DNA of 64,000 nucleotides from Dechloromonas sp. A34. GTDB taxonomy: Bacteria > Pseudomonadota > Gammaproteobacteria > Burkholderiales > Rhodocyclaceae. Of this stretch, positions 9,094 through 18,159 are shown in pieces. The notes under the pieces were generated by a model, which worked only from the letters and a program-made list of their open reading frames with translations, was not told the DNA's origin and did no database searches. Both the position numbers and the translations under genes were made by a program. The stretch covers positions 1,798,001-1,862,000 of the forward strand of contig NZ_CP102486.1 in the NCBI RefSeq assembly GCF_026261605.1, read 5' to 3'. The first letter of the stretch is position 1, and each line of letters opens with the position of its first letter.

Positions 9094-10244
9094 TTTCCCC
9101 CGGACACCGAGAAGTCATGCACCACGATGCCTTCCGCGCGCGCCACCTTTTCTTTCTCCCACGGTTTTTCGCGCAGGGCGCGAGTCGTGTCGGCAAAGCC
9201 GGCGGCCCGGCGTTCGGCTACCCGGCCGGCCTCGAACTCGATGTCTTTGGTGTGATCCTCGCCGGACAGGCGCGGCGCCTGGAGGTAGACCAGATGAAAA
9301 ACGCTGCCGCAACCCAGGCGGGCCAGCTCGCGGAGCGGCGACTGGGGCTTCAGTTCGGCCAGTTCGTAGCTAAGCAGGTTCACGGCATGACGCAACTGGT
9401 GCAGTTCACTCTCGATCGCAATCAGCGAATCGGCCCGGCTCGCATACTGGATCTCCTTGCTGCGTCGCAGGACGTCGCGCAGCGTCTGTGGCGCCTGGTC
9501 GTCCTGCTGCCACAGCGTCGCGAACAGGCATAGCGAATGGATACGCGGCTGACGCAGAATCCATTCGAGCGGGGTATTGGAATAGATGCCGCCATCCCAA
9601 TACAGGCGGCCGTCGATTTCGACCGGCGGAAAGGCCGGGGGCAGGGCGCCGCTGGCCAGGATGTGCTCGGGGCCGAGGCGGCACTGATGGGAATCGAAAT
9701 AGTGGAGCCGGGCGCTCTCGATATCGACCGCGCCGACCGCGAGGCGCACCGGCGATCCGGCAAGGTAGTCGAAATCGACCAATTCGCACAGCGTCTCGCG
9801 CAGCGGGGTGACATCGTAGAAACTGGCTTCGCCGGGGGCGGTGGCCAGCCCGAAGGCGAAGCCGGCGTTGGCGCGTGGCAGAAAAAAGCCGGCCAGGCCG
9901 AAGGTCATGGTCTGCAGGCTGCGCAGCGTGCTGCCGAAACCGTCGCCCAACGTCAGGCAGCTTTCGGGTAGCGACCAGGCGGCGGCAAGGCCGGATTCCG
10001 GGCGCGACATGCGGTCCCAGAATTCGGCGAGGCGGGCGCGGCGCGTTTGCGGTGGGTTGCCGGCGATCAGCGCGGCGTTGATTGCGCCGATCGAGGTGCC
10101 GACAACCCAGTCCGGCTTCCGGCCGCTCTCCTCAAGCGCCTCGAAGACCCCCGCCTGGTAGGCGCCGAGCGCGCCACCGCCCTGAAAAACGAGGATCGTG
10201 CGTTGTGGTTCGACGATGCGGGCGGTCTTGTGGGCGGCAGGCAT
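9090..10244 (-). CDS. Patatin-like phospholipase with C-terminal DUF3734
   Basis: 384 residues. The patatin domain shows the oxyanion loop GGGALGAYQAG (~21-31), the nucleophile serine in GTSIGAINAALIAG (~49-62) and the catalytic Asp in WDGGIYSNTPLEW (~216-228), so the Ser-Asp dyad is complete. The C-terminal segment with VNLLSYELAEL and FHLVYLQAP looks like the DUF3734 extension seen in many betaproteobacterial patatins associated with polyhydroxyalkanoate or lipid metabolism. No signal peptide, so probably cytoplasmic. It would hydrolyse acyl esters of phospholipid or storage lipid; the substrate is unknown. It stands alone. Confidence 0.88.
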   Translation of the reverse strand: MPAAHKTARIVEPQRTILVFQGGGALGAYQAGVFEALEESGRKPDWVVGTSIGAINAALIAGNPPQTRRARLAEFWDRMSRPESGLAAAWSLPESCLTLGDGFGSTLRSLQTMTFGLAGFFLPRANAGFAFGLATAPGEASFYDVTPLRETLCELVDFDYLAGSPVRLAVGAVDIESARLHYFDSHQCRLGPEHILASGALPPAFPPVEIDGRLYWDGGIYSNTPLEWILRQPRIHSLCLFATLWQQDDQAPQTLRDVLRRSKEIQYASRADSLIAIESELHQLRHAVNLLSYELAELKPQSPLRELARLGCGSVFHLVYLQAPRLSGEDHTKDIEFEAGRVAERRAAGFADTTRALREKPWEKEKVARAEGIVVHDFSVSGGN

Positions 10245-10476
10245 GGCGTTCTCCGGAGCAATGCCGGGTAGACCGGCCTTCGGCCGAGCGGTGCCGTCAA
10301 TTTTTCGCTAGTGCCGGAATTTGCCATTCTTGCCACCCCGGCAGGGTGGCGGGCGGCGGACGGGAACTTGCATCGGCTGCCAACGGTCTGCACAGAATCG
10401 ACTCGGCTTCCATCGGGGCGCCGGACCTTCCGGGAGAAGGGCATGAACGAGCGCTTGCAGAAAGCACCAGCCTGCC

Positions 10477-11397
10477 ATGACACGTAGCGCCTTCCTGCGC
10501 TTCGCGGCGGGCACGGTTGCGGCACTGGCGCTAGGCGGGGGCGCCGGGCAGGCTGCGGCCGGCGCAATGAAAGCGATGCAGCGGCGGGCGATTCCGGCCA
10601 GCGGCGAGTTGCTGCCGGTGATCGGCCTCGGTACCTATCAGGGCTTCGACGCGGCGCCTGGCAGCGAGGAATACGGCCGCCTGCCCGCCGTGCTGCGCAC
10701 GCTGTTCGCCGCCGGCGGAGCGGTGGTCGACAGCTCGCCGATGTATGGCCTGGCCGAAGCCGTCACCGGCGAACTGATTGCCGCCAATGGCAACCGGCGC
10801 AAGGCCTTCGTCGCAACCAAGGTATGGACGCGCGGGCAGAACGAAGGCGTGCGGCAGATGGAGCAGTCGCTGCGCCTCTTGCGCGCCGAGCCGCTCGACC
10901 TGATGCAGGTGCACAACCTGGTCGACTGGCGCACCCAGCTCGCCACGCTGCGCGACTGGAAGGCGGCCGGGCGCATCCGCTACCTCGGCGTCACCCACTA
11001 CCACGCCGGCGCCTACCCCGAACTGGCCGCGGTAATGCGGGCCGAGCGCCTGGATTTTTTGCAGATCAACTATTCCCTCGATGAGCGCGAAGCCGAACGG
11101 CTGATCCTGCCGCTCGCCGCCGAGCGCGGCATGGCGGTGCTGATCAATCGCCCGTTCGGCGGCGGCGGGCTGTTGCGTCGCCTGCGCGAGCGGCCGCTAC
11201 CGGTCTGGGCGGGCGAGATCGAGGCCGCCAGTTGGGCGCAGCTGCTGCTCAAGTTCGTGCTCAGCCAGCCGGCGGTGACCTGCGCCATCCCCGGCACCGG
11301 TCGCCCCGAGCACATGGCCGACAACGCCGGCGCCGGCCGCGGCCGCATTCCCGACGCCGCCTTCTGGCGCCACCACCCCGAGTTGTTCGATCTCTGA
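10477..11397 (+). CDS. Exported aldo/keto reductase
   Basis: 306 residues. The N-terminus (MTRSAFLRFAAGTVAALALGGGAGQAAAG) looks like a signal peptide, possibly Tat-type although a full twin-arginine is absent. The barrel begins PVIGLGTYQGF, with the catalytic Asp/Tyr region VVDSSPMYGLAE (~75-86), Lys in VATKVWTRG, His in MQVHNLVDW, and C-terminal nucleotide-loop residues AIPGTGRPEHMADN. It is first of a tight cluster, 10 bases before an F420-reductase-like gene and followed by a second aldo/keto reductase. An exported NAD(P)H enzyme is puzzling, since cofactor supply in the periplasm is not obvious. Confidence 0.82.
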   Translation: MTRSAFLRFAAGTVAALALGGGAGQAAAGAMKAMQRRAIPASGELLPVIGLGTYQGFDAAPGSEEYGRLPAVLRTLFAAGGAVVDSSPMYGLAEAVTGELIAANGNRRKAFVATKVWTRGQNEGVRQMEQSLRLLRAEPLDLMQVHNLVDWRTQLATLRDWKAAGRIRYLGVTHYHAGAYPELAAVMRAERLDFLQINYSLDEREAERLILPLAAERGMAVLINRPFGGGGLLRRLRERPLPVWAGEIEAASWAQLLLKFVLSQPAVTCAIPGTGRPEHMADNAGAGRGRIPDAAFWRHHPELFDL

Positions 11398-11407
11398 GGA
11401 GCGCCCG

Positions 11408-12130
11408 ATGCCAGTTTCCGCCTTTGCTCCCCGGCGCCGCGCCCTGCTGGTCGCCACGCTGTCGCTCGCCGTGCCCGGCTTTGCCCATGGCCAGAAGGCC
11501 GGCCTGAAGATCGGCATCATCGGCACTGGCCGTATCGGCGGCGCGCTGGCCGAACACTGGGCGCGGGCCGGGCATGAACTGACCATCTCCTCGCGCCATC
11601 CCGAGGAACTGCGCCCGCTCGCCGAGCGCCTCGGCCCCCACGTGCGCGTCGGCACGCCGGCCGAGGCCGCCGTCTTCGGCGAGGTGCTGCTGATCGCCGT
11701 GCCCTACGGCGCCTTGCCGCAGATCGGGCGCGACTACGCGGCGCAGATGCGCGGCAAGGTCGTGCTCGAAACCGGCAATCCCTTCCCCGGGCGCGACGGC
11801 GAAATCGCCGAACCGGCGCGCGCCAAGGGCACCGGCCTCGCCTCGGCAGAATACCTGCCCGGTGTGCGCCTGGTCCGCGCCTTCTCGTCGGTGCCGCATA
11901 CGGCCGTGCAGGGCGAGGCCTACCGGCCCGGCGAACGGGTCGGCATTCCGCTGGCGGCCGACGATCCGAGCGCGCTGGCGGTGGCCGAGCGCCTGGTCCG
12001 CGATGCCGGCTTCGAGCCGGTGGTGGTCGGCAGTCTCGCTCGGGCCCGCGACTTCGATGTTGGCAGCGCGGTGTTCGGCCGTGCGCTGACGGCGACCGAA
12101 CTGCGCCAGGCGCTGGGCCTGGGCCGTTGA
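11408..12130 (+). CDS. NAD(P)-binding F420-reductase-like oxidoreductase with signal peptide
   Basis: 240 residues. After a signal-like segment (RRALLVATLSLAVPGFAHG, ~10-28) the Rossmann motif GIIGTGRIGGALAEHWARAGHE starts near residue 37. SSRHPEELRPLAERLG follows, then VLLIAVPYGALPQIG and VVLETGNPFPGRDGEIA, as in NADPH-dependent F420 reductase-like proteins (ProC/6PGDH superfamily). The name reflects fold only: F420 is not expected in this lineage, so another redox substrate is likely. It sits between two exported aldo/keto reductases with 8-10 base gaps, implying one transcript and a shared pathway. All three carry export-like N-termini, which is unusual for nicotinamide enzymes. Confidence 0.78.
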   Translation: MPVSAFAPRRRALLVATLSLAVPGFAHGQKAGLKIGIIGTGRIGGALAEHWARAGHELTISSRHPEELRPLAERLGPHVRVGTPAEAAVFGEVLLIAVPYGALPQIGRDYAAQMRGKVVLETGNPFPGRDGEIAEPARAKGTGLASAEYLPGVRLVRAFSSVPHTAVQGEAYRPGERVGIPLAADDPSALAVAERLVRDAGFEPVVVGSLARARDFDVGSAVFGRALTATELRQALGLGR

Positions 12131-12137
12131 GCTAGCC

Positions 12138-13064
12138 ATGAAGCCCCCCTCGTCGTTCCCGCGCCGCCACCTGCTCCAGGCCGGCCTCGCCCTCGGTGCT
12201 GGCGCGCTACTGCCGCCGGCACAGGCCGAATCGCCGCTGCTCACCCGACCGGTGCCGTCCACCGGGGTGCGCCTGCCGATCGTCGGTATCGGCACCAACC
12301 GCTTCAGTTCCGGCGTTCCGACCTATTTCGCCCGCCTGCGCGACACCCTGACCGCCTTCGCCAAACTGGGCGGCAAGGTCGTCGACACGGCGCCGGCCTA
12401 CGGGGATTCGGAAAGTGTCATTGGCGCCATCCTCGGCGAGACCGGATTGCGCGAGCAGCTTTTTTTGGCCACCAAGGTCGGCCGGGAAAGCGCCGCCGAC
12501 GGCCGCGAAAGCCTGGCCCAGTCCTTCGCCGCGCTGCGCAGCCGGCGCCTCGATCTCGTGCAATTGCACAGCCTGCGCGGCGTCGAGTCCGTGCTGCCGG
12601 TGCTGCGCGAACAGCAGGCGGCGGGCCACATCGGCCATCTTGGCATCACCACTTCGACCGCCAGCCAGTATGCCGAGATGGAAGCGGTCATGCGCCGCGA
12701 GCGGCTCGACTTCATCCAGGTCGATTACGCGGTCGGCAACCGCGGCGCTGCCGAGCGCCTGTTGCCGCTGGCCGCTGAGCGCGGCATGGCGGTGCTGGTC
12801 AATCTGCCCTTCGGGCGCGGCGCGCAGTTTCGCGCCGTCGGCTCGCGGCCGCTGCCGGAGTGGGCGGCCGAGATCGACTGCCGTTCGTGGGCGCAGGTCT
12901 TTCTCAAATACGTGCTGTCTCATCCGGCGGTTACTTGCGCCATTCCCGGCAGCACCCAGGTCGTCCATGTCGCCGACAACCTCGGTGCGGCGCGCGGCCG
13001 GCTGCCCGACGCGGCGTTGCGCCAGACCATTGCGCGCTATTTCGACGCCATCGCGGACGGCTGA
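12138..13064 (+). CDS. Second exported aldo/keto reductase
   Basis: 308 residues, clearly paralogous to the enzyme at 10477-11397: shared LPIVGIGTN, VVDTAPAYGDSESVIGA, ATKVGRES, LVQLHSL, LDFIQVDYAVGNRGAAERLLPLAAERGMAVLVNLPFGRG and CAIPGSTQVVHVADN. The N-terminus (PRRHLLQAGLALGAGALLPPAQA) is a good Tat-like signal with Arg-Arg-His-Leu-Leu. Catalytic Asp, Tyr and Lys are retained. It follows the F420-reductase-like gene by 7 bases and precedes a transporter gene by 3, so four genes form one operon. Tandem duplication with divergence is the simple reading; substrate is unknown. Confidence 0.82.
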   Translation: MKPPSSFPRRHLLQAGLALGAGALLPPAQAESPLLTRPVPSTGVRLPIVGIGTNRFSSGVPTYFARLRDTLTAFAKLGGKVVDTAPAYGDSESVIGAILGETGLREQLFLATKVGRESAADGRESLAQSFAALRSRRLDLVQLHSLRGVESVLPVLREQQAAGHIGHLGITTSTASQYAEMEAVMRRERLDFIQVDYAVGNRGAAERLLPLAAERGMAVLVNLPFGRGAQFRAVGSRPLPEWAAEIDCRSWAQVFLKYVLSHPAVTCAIPGSTQVVHVADNLGAARGRLPDAALRQTIARYFDAIADG

Positions 13065-13067
13065 ACG

Positions 13068-14339
13068 GTGTTCGCCACGCTGTTCGCGCGGCTGGTTCCG
13101 GTGCGCTCCGGCGAGACAGTGCCAATGCTGCTCGCCACAGCCTACGGTTTCGCCATCCTGTTCGCCTATTACCTGTTGCGCCCGGTGCGTGACGAGATCG
13201 GCGCCGCCGACCGCGGCAACCTGCAACTGCTGTGGACGGCGGTGTTTCTCGTCATGCTGCTCGCCGTGCCGCTCTATTCGGCGGCCGTCTCCCGGCTCCG
13301 GCGCGGCGTCTTCATCCCGCTCGCCAACCGCTTCTTCGCCGCCCACCTGATTCTCTTCTACCTGGCGCTGGTCATGTTGCCGGAATCAGCCCGGCCCTGG
13401 ATCGACCGCGTCTTCTACGTCTGGGTCAGCGTCTTCGCACTGTTCGTGGTCACCGTGTTCTGGGGGCTGGTGGTCGACCTGTTCCGCGACGAGCAGGGGC
13501 GGCGGCTGTTTGGCTTCATCACCGTCGGTTCCTCGCTCGGCGGCATCGTCGGCTCGGCGACCACGGCGCTGCTGGCACAGCAGATGCCGGTCTTCCTGCT
13601 CCTGCTGCTCGCCGTCCTGCCGCTCGAGGTGGCAGGACGGCTGGGGCGGGCTCTCGACCAGCAAGCCGCAGCGGCACCGGCCACGCTCAACCGCGAACCC
13701 GAGGCGCGCATCGGCGGCAGCGCCTGGAGCGGCATCGGCCCGGTGTTCGCCTCGCCTGTGCTGCGCAATATCGCGCTGTGGATCCTGCTCATGACCTTCG
13801 CCTCGACCATCCTCTATTTCGTGCAGTCGCACCTGGTCGGCGAGGCGATCACCGACCGCGCCGCGCGCCGGGCCTTCCTGGCGCGTATCGATCTCGTCGT
13901 CAATGTTGTCACCATCGTCACCCAGGCCCTGCTCACCGCCCGCATCCTGGCCTGGATCGGTATCGGGGCGACGCTTGCCGTGCTGCCGGCGGTGGCGGCG
14001 CTCGGCTTCATTGCGCTGGGCAGTGCCCCGGCCACGATGGCCTTGAGCGCGCTGCTCGTCGTCCGCGTGCTCTACGACAGCAGCCGCCATGCCCTGGCCA
14101 AGCCGGCCCGTGAAGTGCTGTTCACCAGGCTCAGCCGCGAGCAGCGTTACAAGTCCAAGGCCTTCATCGACGCCGCCGTCTATCGCGGCGGCGATCTGCT
14201 CAGTGGCTGGCTCTACGCCGGCTTCGCCGCCCTCGGCCTGAGTACTGCGGCTATCGCCCTGGCCGCGGCGCCGGTGGCGGTGCTCTGGGCCTTGCTCGGC
14301 TGGCGCCTGGGGCGGGGCGAGGCGGAACGTCGGGAATGA
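13068..14339 (+). CDS. ATP/ADP-carrier-like MFS transporter
   Basis: 423 residues starting at GTG 13068, three bases after the previous stop. About 11-12 membrane helices are visible. FAILFAYYLLRPVRDEIGA near residues 28-46 is the signature of bacterial proteins related to the plastid/parasite ATP:ADP antiporter family, here in free-living bacteria usually named NTP/NDP exchange or MFS transporter. VDLFRDEQGRRLFGFITVGSSLGGIVGS and ARIDLVVNVVTIVTQ are also typical. The substrate is unknown; nucleotide exchange is not demonstrated for these homologues. Position at the end of an operon of exported oxidoreductases hints that it moves a related metabolite or cofactor. Confidence 0.78.
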   Translation: MFATLFARLVPVRSGETVPMLLATAYGFAILFAYYLLRPVRDEIGAADRGNLQLLWTAVFLVMLLAVPLYSAAVSRLRRGVFIPLANRFFAAHLILFYLALVMLPESARPWIDRVFYVWVSVFALFVVTVFWGLVVDLFRDEQGRRLFGFITVGSSLGGIVGSATTALLAQQMPVFLLLLLAVLPLEVAGRLGRALDQQAAAAPATLNREPEARIGGSAWSGIGPVFASPVLRNIALWILLMTFASTILYFVQSHLVGEAITDRAARRAFLARIDLVVNVVTIVTQALLTARILAWIGIGATLAVLPAVAALGFIALGSAPATMALSALLVVRVLYDSSRHALAKPAREVLFTRLSREQRYKSKAFIDAAVYRGGDLLSGWLYAGFAALGLSTAAIALAAAPVAVLWALLGWRLGRGEAERRE

Positions 14340-14489
14340 TCTGATCGTTTTTGCGGCTGCCCGGTCTACGCATTGAAGACGGTCGCCGGCAAGCTGGATT
14401 CGACCGGATATATCGGATATAAATGGCATAGATTTTCTGCATTCCCCGGCAGTTTTCCCGCGCAGTCACTGATTAAGGCCTCCAGAGCG

Positions 14490-15773
14490 ATGTCAGACAG
14501 TCCCAGGATCACCATGGATCAACTCCGGATCGGACTGTATGTCTTCCTTGATCTGAGCTGGTTTCAGCATCCGTTCGCGTTCAGCCATTTCAAGATCAAG
14601 TCCGAGGAGCAAATCGCCACGATCCGTGGCCTCGGCTTGAAGAGCGTGCGTTACAACCCGGCGATGAGTGACAACGATCCGCCGCCGGCAGAGGCATCGG
14701 GGCAAGCGGCGACGCAGCCCGTCGCCGAACCGGCGTCGGATTTCGTCGCGCAGGCCCTGGCCGCCAAGCGCGCGATGATGGAGCGGATCAGGGTCCAGCG
14801 CGAGGCGGCGGCGCGGATCGAGAATGCCTTCATCAATACCGCCAAGACGGTCCGCGACGTCGAGAAGAACCTGTTCACCCAGCCGGCCGAAACAGTGCGC
14901 CAGGCATCGAAACTGGTCAGCCAGATCGCCGAATCGATCCTCTGCGCGCCGGAACTCGCCATCCATGTCATGGGCGACAAGATGGGCGGCGAGGAACTGT
15001 ATTTCCATTCCCTGAACGTCACCACGCTGGCGATGATGATGGCCCGCGACATTCAGCTACCGGCCGAGGTCGTCGGCACGCTGGGCATGGGGGCGCTGTT
15101 TCACGACATCGGGCGCAAGGAGATTCCGAACCGGATTCTGCTGAAGACCGAGCCGCTAACCCAGGCCGAACGCCATCTCTACGAAATGCATTGCCAGTAC
15201 GGGGTCGAGATCGGCCAGCGCCTGCAGTTCGCTCCACCGGTCCTGAGCATCATCCGCGAGCACCACGAACTGTTCGACGGCAGCGGTTATCCGCAGAAAC
15301 TCAAGGGCGAGTCGATCGGCCTGCTGTCGCGCATCGTCGCCCTGACCAACCACTACGACGAGCTGTGCAACCCGCCCAATATCACCGATGCCCTGACCCC
15401 GCACGAGGCGTTGTCGCTGATGTTCGCCAGGCTGCGCAACAAGTTCGATCCCAAGCTGTTGCAGGTGTTCATCCGTTGCCTCGGCGTCTACCCGCCGGGC
15501 ACGATCGTCCAGCTCTCGAACGGGGTGATCGGCATGATTGCCACGGTCAATACCGCCAAGCCAATGAAGCCGATGGTCGTCATCTACGACGCCGAAATCC
15601 CCAAGGAGGAGGCGATCCTGGTCGATCTCGAACGCGAAACCGACCTCAACATCGCCAAGGCCATCCGTCCGGCGCAGGTGCCGGGGGAAATCTACAACTA
15701 TCTCAGCCCGCGCAAACGGGTCAGCTACTATTTCGATGCCGGCCAGCCCGGGCAGGCAAAGGCGACCCCATGA
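14490..15773 (+). CDS. HD-GYP domain cyclic di-GMP phosphodiesterase with DUF3391
   Basis: About 427 residues from ATG 14490 (MSDSPRITMDQL...); the frame is open to 14373 but that part looks non-coding. An N-terminal DUF3391 domain (MDQLRIGLYVFLDLSWFQHPF..., ~9-70) precedes a Pro/Ala linker and the HD-GYP domain: LFHDIGRKEIPNRIL and REHHELFDGSGYPQKLKGESIG hold the metal-binding HD and the HHExxDGxGYP motif intact, so hydrolysis of c-di-GMP is likely. The TGA overlaps the ATG of the next gene (sensor kinase), showing translational coupling. A c-di-GMP riboswitch is also present in this window at 6470-6570. Confidence 0.9.
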   Translation: MSDSPRITMDQLRIGLYVFLDLSWFQHPFAFSHFKIKSEEQIATIRGLGLKSVRYNPAMSDNDPPPAEASGQAATQPVAEPASDFVAQALAAKRAMMERIRVQREAAARIENAFINTAKTVRDVEKNLFTQPAETVRQASKLVSQIAESILCAPELAIHVMGDKMGGEELYFHSLNVTTLAMMMARDIQLPAEVVGTLGMGALFHDIGRKEIPNRILLKTEPLTQAERHLYEMHCQYGVEIGQRLQFAPPVLSIIREHHELFDGSGYPQKLKGESIGLLSRIVALTNHYDELCNPPNITDALTPHEALSLMFARLRNKFDPKLLQVFIRCLGVYPPGTIVQLSNGVIGMIATVNTAKPMKPMVVIYDAEIPKEEAILVDLERETDLNIAKAIRPAQVPGEIYNYLSPRKRVSYYFDAGQPGQAKATP

Positions 15774-17446
15774 GCAGTCTGGAACGACTGATGCTCGACC
15801 ACAGCCCGAGCATGATGCTGCTGGTCGAACCGCAGGACTTGCGCATCGTCATGGCCAACCGCGGCGCCTGCCAGACCCTGGGCTACGCCGAAGAAGCGCT
15901 GCTGGCGATGACCATCACCGAGATCGAAAGCTCGCTGCAGGATGTTTTCTACTGGGAGGACGTGCGTAACGGCCAGTATCAGGACATCGACAGCCAGGAA
16001 GGACTCTATCAGTGCGCCGATGCGTCGCTGCTGACCGTCACCAAGTCGGTCCGCGTCGTCGACCACGACGGGGCGCCGCTGTTGCTGGTGCAGGCGCGCG
16101 ATACAGCCAACGAGCGCCAGGTCGAGGATGCGCTCGAGCAGACGCTGTCGCAACTGCGGGCGACGCTCGAATCGACCGGCAACGGCATCCTGGTGATCGA
16201 CTGGCAGGGCAAGATCGCCAGCATGAACCGGCTGTTCAGCACGATGTGGAACATCCCCGAAGACCTGCTGCTCGCCCGCGACGATGCGGCGATCCGCGAG
16301 CTGATGATCGCCCAGGTCGAGGAACCCGAGGCCTGCCGGACGCGCCTGCAGGCGATTGTCGTCAGCATCGAGACCGAGGAGTTGTTCCGGCTCAAGGATG
16401 GTCGCGTCTTCGAATGCAAATCGCGCCCGCAATACCTCGGCGAGCACATCGTCGGCCGCGTCTTCGGCTACAACGACATCACCGACCGCACTCGGGCCGA
16501 GGAGGCGCTGCGCGATTCGCGCGACAAGCTCGAGGAGCGGGTGCGCGAGCGCACCGCCGACCTGGAGGACGCCAACGCTAGCCTGCTCGCCGAAAAACAG
16601 CGCCAGGCAGAGCTGATCAGGAAGCTCGAAGAGGCCCAGAACCAGTTGCTGCAGTCGGAAAAAATGGCCTCGATCGGCCAGTTGGCGGCGGGCGTGGCGC
16701 ACGAGATCAACAATCCGGTCGGTTTCGTGAATTCCAACCTCGGTACCCTGCAGCGCTACGTCAATAACATGCTGATGCTGCTGGCGGCCTACGAACAGCT
16801 GGAAGAGTCGATTCTGGACGATCTGCTGATCGACATCCGGCAATTGAAGAAGGATGTCGACGCCTCGTACATGCGCGAAGACGTCGGCGTCCTGCTCACC
16901 GAGTCGCTCGACGGCTTGCAGCGCGTGCGGCGCATCGTTCAGGACCTCAAGGATTTCTCCCACGTTGACAATGCCGAGCTTGAGCGGGTCAAGCTGGAAA
17001 CCGGGCTGGAAAGCACGCTCAATGTCGTGTGGAACGAACTCAAGTACAAGGCCAAGGTCGTCAAGGAATTCGGCGATACCCCGCAGATCGAATGCTTCCC
17101 CTCGCAACTCAACCAGGTCTTCATGAACCTGCTGATCAATGCCGCGCATTCCATCGAGGATCACGGCCAGATCACCATCCGCACCGGCCACGACGAGGAG
17201 AACGTCTGGGTCGAGGTCGAGGATACCGGCAAGGGCATCGCGCCCGAACACCTCGGCCGGATCTTCGAGCCCTTCTTCACCACCAAGCCGGTCGGCAAGG
17301 GCACCGGGCTTGGGCTGTCGCTCTCCTACGGGATCGTCAACAAACATCACGGGCGCATCGAAGTGACGAGCGAGGTCGGCCGGGGTTCGGCGTTCCGGGT
17401 GGTGCTGCCGCGCGGCCCGGCCGGCGAATCGCAGGGCGCCGCTTAG
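15770..17446 (+). CDS. PAS-domain sensor histidine kinase
   Basis: 558 residues from ATG 15770, overlapping the previous stop by four bases. Two PAS domains (about 5-125 and 135-240) are followed by a coiled coil ([33 protein letters not shown]) and a soluble kinase core: H-box [22 protein letters not shown]-box [13 protein letters not shown]1 [12 protein letters not shown], and [20 protein letters not shown]. No membrane helix, so cytoplasmic. No receiver domain or cognate regulator follows directly. Coupling to the HD-GYP gene suggests that it feeds a c-di-GMP circuit. Confidence 0.9.
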   Translation: MSSLERLMLDHSPSMMLLVEPQDLRIVMANRGACQTLGYAEEALLAMTITEIESSLQDVFYWEDVRNGQYQDIDSQEGLYQCADASLLTVTKSVRVVDHDGAPLLLVQARDTANERQVEDALEQTLSQLRATLESTGNGILVIDWQGKIASMNRLFSTMWNIPEDLLLARDDAAIRELMIAQVEEPEACRTRLQAIVVSIETEELFRLKDGRVFECKSRPQYLGEHIVGRVFGYNDITDRTRAEEALRDSRDKLEERVRERTADLEDANASLLAEKQRQAELIRKLEEAQNQLLQSEKMASIGQLAAGVAHEINNPVGFVNSNLGTLQRYVNNMLMLLAAYEQLEESILDDLLIDIRQLKKDVDASYMREDVGVLLTESLDGLQRVRRIVQDLKDFSHVDNAELERVKLETGLESTLNVVWNELKYKAKVVKEFGDTPQIECFPSQLNQVFMNLLINAAHSIEDHGQITIRTGHDEENVWVEVEDTGKGIAPEHLGRIFEPFFTTKPVGKGTGLGLSLSYGIVNKHHGRIEVTSEVGRGSAFRVVLPRGPAGESQGAA

Positions 17447-17574
17447 TACCACGACGACAAAGGCTGGCACTAGCGGGGGGTGGCCTAGGCGCTCCGATTC
17501 GCGACGAGTATCATGTTCGAACGCGCGGCGCCGCCCGCCGTCATCGAACAACCGCCTGGGGTCGCCTTTTTCAC

Positions 17575-18159
17575 ATGAACGCAACGAAGCATCTTCTCGA
17601 CTGGAACGACTATCTCAAGACCGGTATCGACATCGTCGATCAGCAGCACCGGGGGCTGGTCGATCTGGCCAACGAAACGGCCGCCAAACTGAGCTCGGGC
17701 GATGGTCTGAGCGTCGACGAGATGCGCACCCTGCTCGGCTTCCTGACCGATTACGCGGCTACCCATTTCAGCACCGAAGAAGCCTTGATGGCGCTCAGCG
17801 GCATCGACGAGGAACACGTCGTCCATCATCGCCAGTCGCATGCCAACTTCCTGAACCAGGTCAATACCATGGTCGACGAACTGGGCGGCGGCGAATTGAC
17901 CGGCGAGCAACTCATGGAGTTTCTCGGCAACTGGCTGATCTACCACATGCTGGGCGAGGATCAACGGCTGTCCCGCCTGCTGCGCAACGAGCCGGCCGGC
18001 GCCGCCGAAACGGGGGCGAGGGCGCCGCCAAGCTGCCGCCGCTGCCCGCGCAGGAGGCCGCCAACCGCTCGCTGGCCAAGCTCTATGCCTTCATGGCCGA
18101 GCGCAACCAGCAACTGCAGGCTACCGAACAGGCCCAGCGCACGCGCAGCAACCAGATGA
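17575..18159 (+). CDS. Bacteriohemerythrin, C-terminal tail shifted out of frame
   Basis: Residues 1-~138 are a complete hemerythrin domain: LLDWNDYLKTGIDIVDQQHRGLVDLAN, THFSTEEALM, EHVVHHRQSHANFL and NWLIYHMLGEDQRLS supply the His, Glu and Asp ligands of the di-iron oxygen-binding site. After LLRNEPAGAAETG the sequence turns into Arg/Pro/Ser-rich text, typical of an out-of-frame read in GC-rich DNA. The alternative frame there continues GGEGAAKLPPLPAQEAANRSLAKLYAFMAERNQQ into the PAS-Crp gene. One missing G in the run at 18012-18016 would explain this. The intact product is probably a hemerythrin-PAS-Crp fusion of ~603 residues. Confidence 0.8.
   Translation: MNATKHLLDWNDYLKTGIDIVDQQHRGLVDLANETAAKLSSGDGLSVDEMRTLLGFLTDYAATHFSTEEALMALSGIDEEHVVHHRQSHANFLNQVNTMVDELGGGELTGEQLMEFLGNWLIYHMLGEDQRLSRLLRNEPAGAAETGARAPPSCRRCPRRRPPTARWPSSMPSWPSATSNCRLPNRPSARAATR

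Noticed and set aside
10245..10330. Possible second c-di-GMP riboswitch upstream of the patatin gene
   Set aside because: It shares a CCGGTCTACCCGG-like segment with the element at 6470-6570, but lacks the CGCAAAG core and the GAAA-capped stem.
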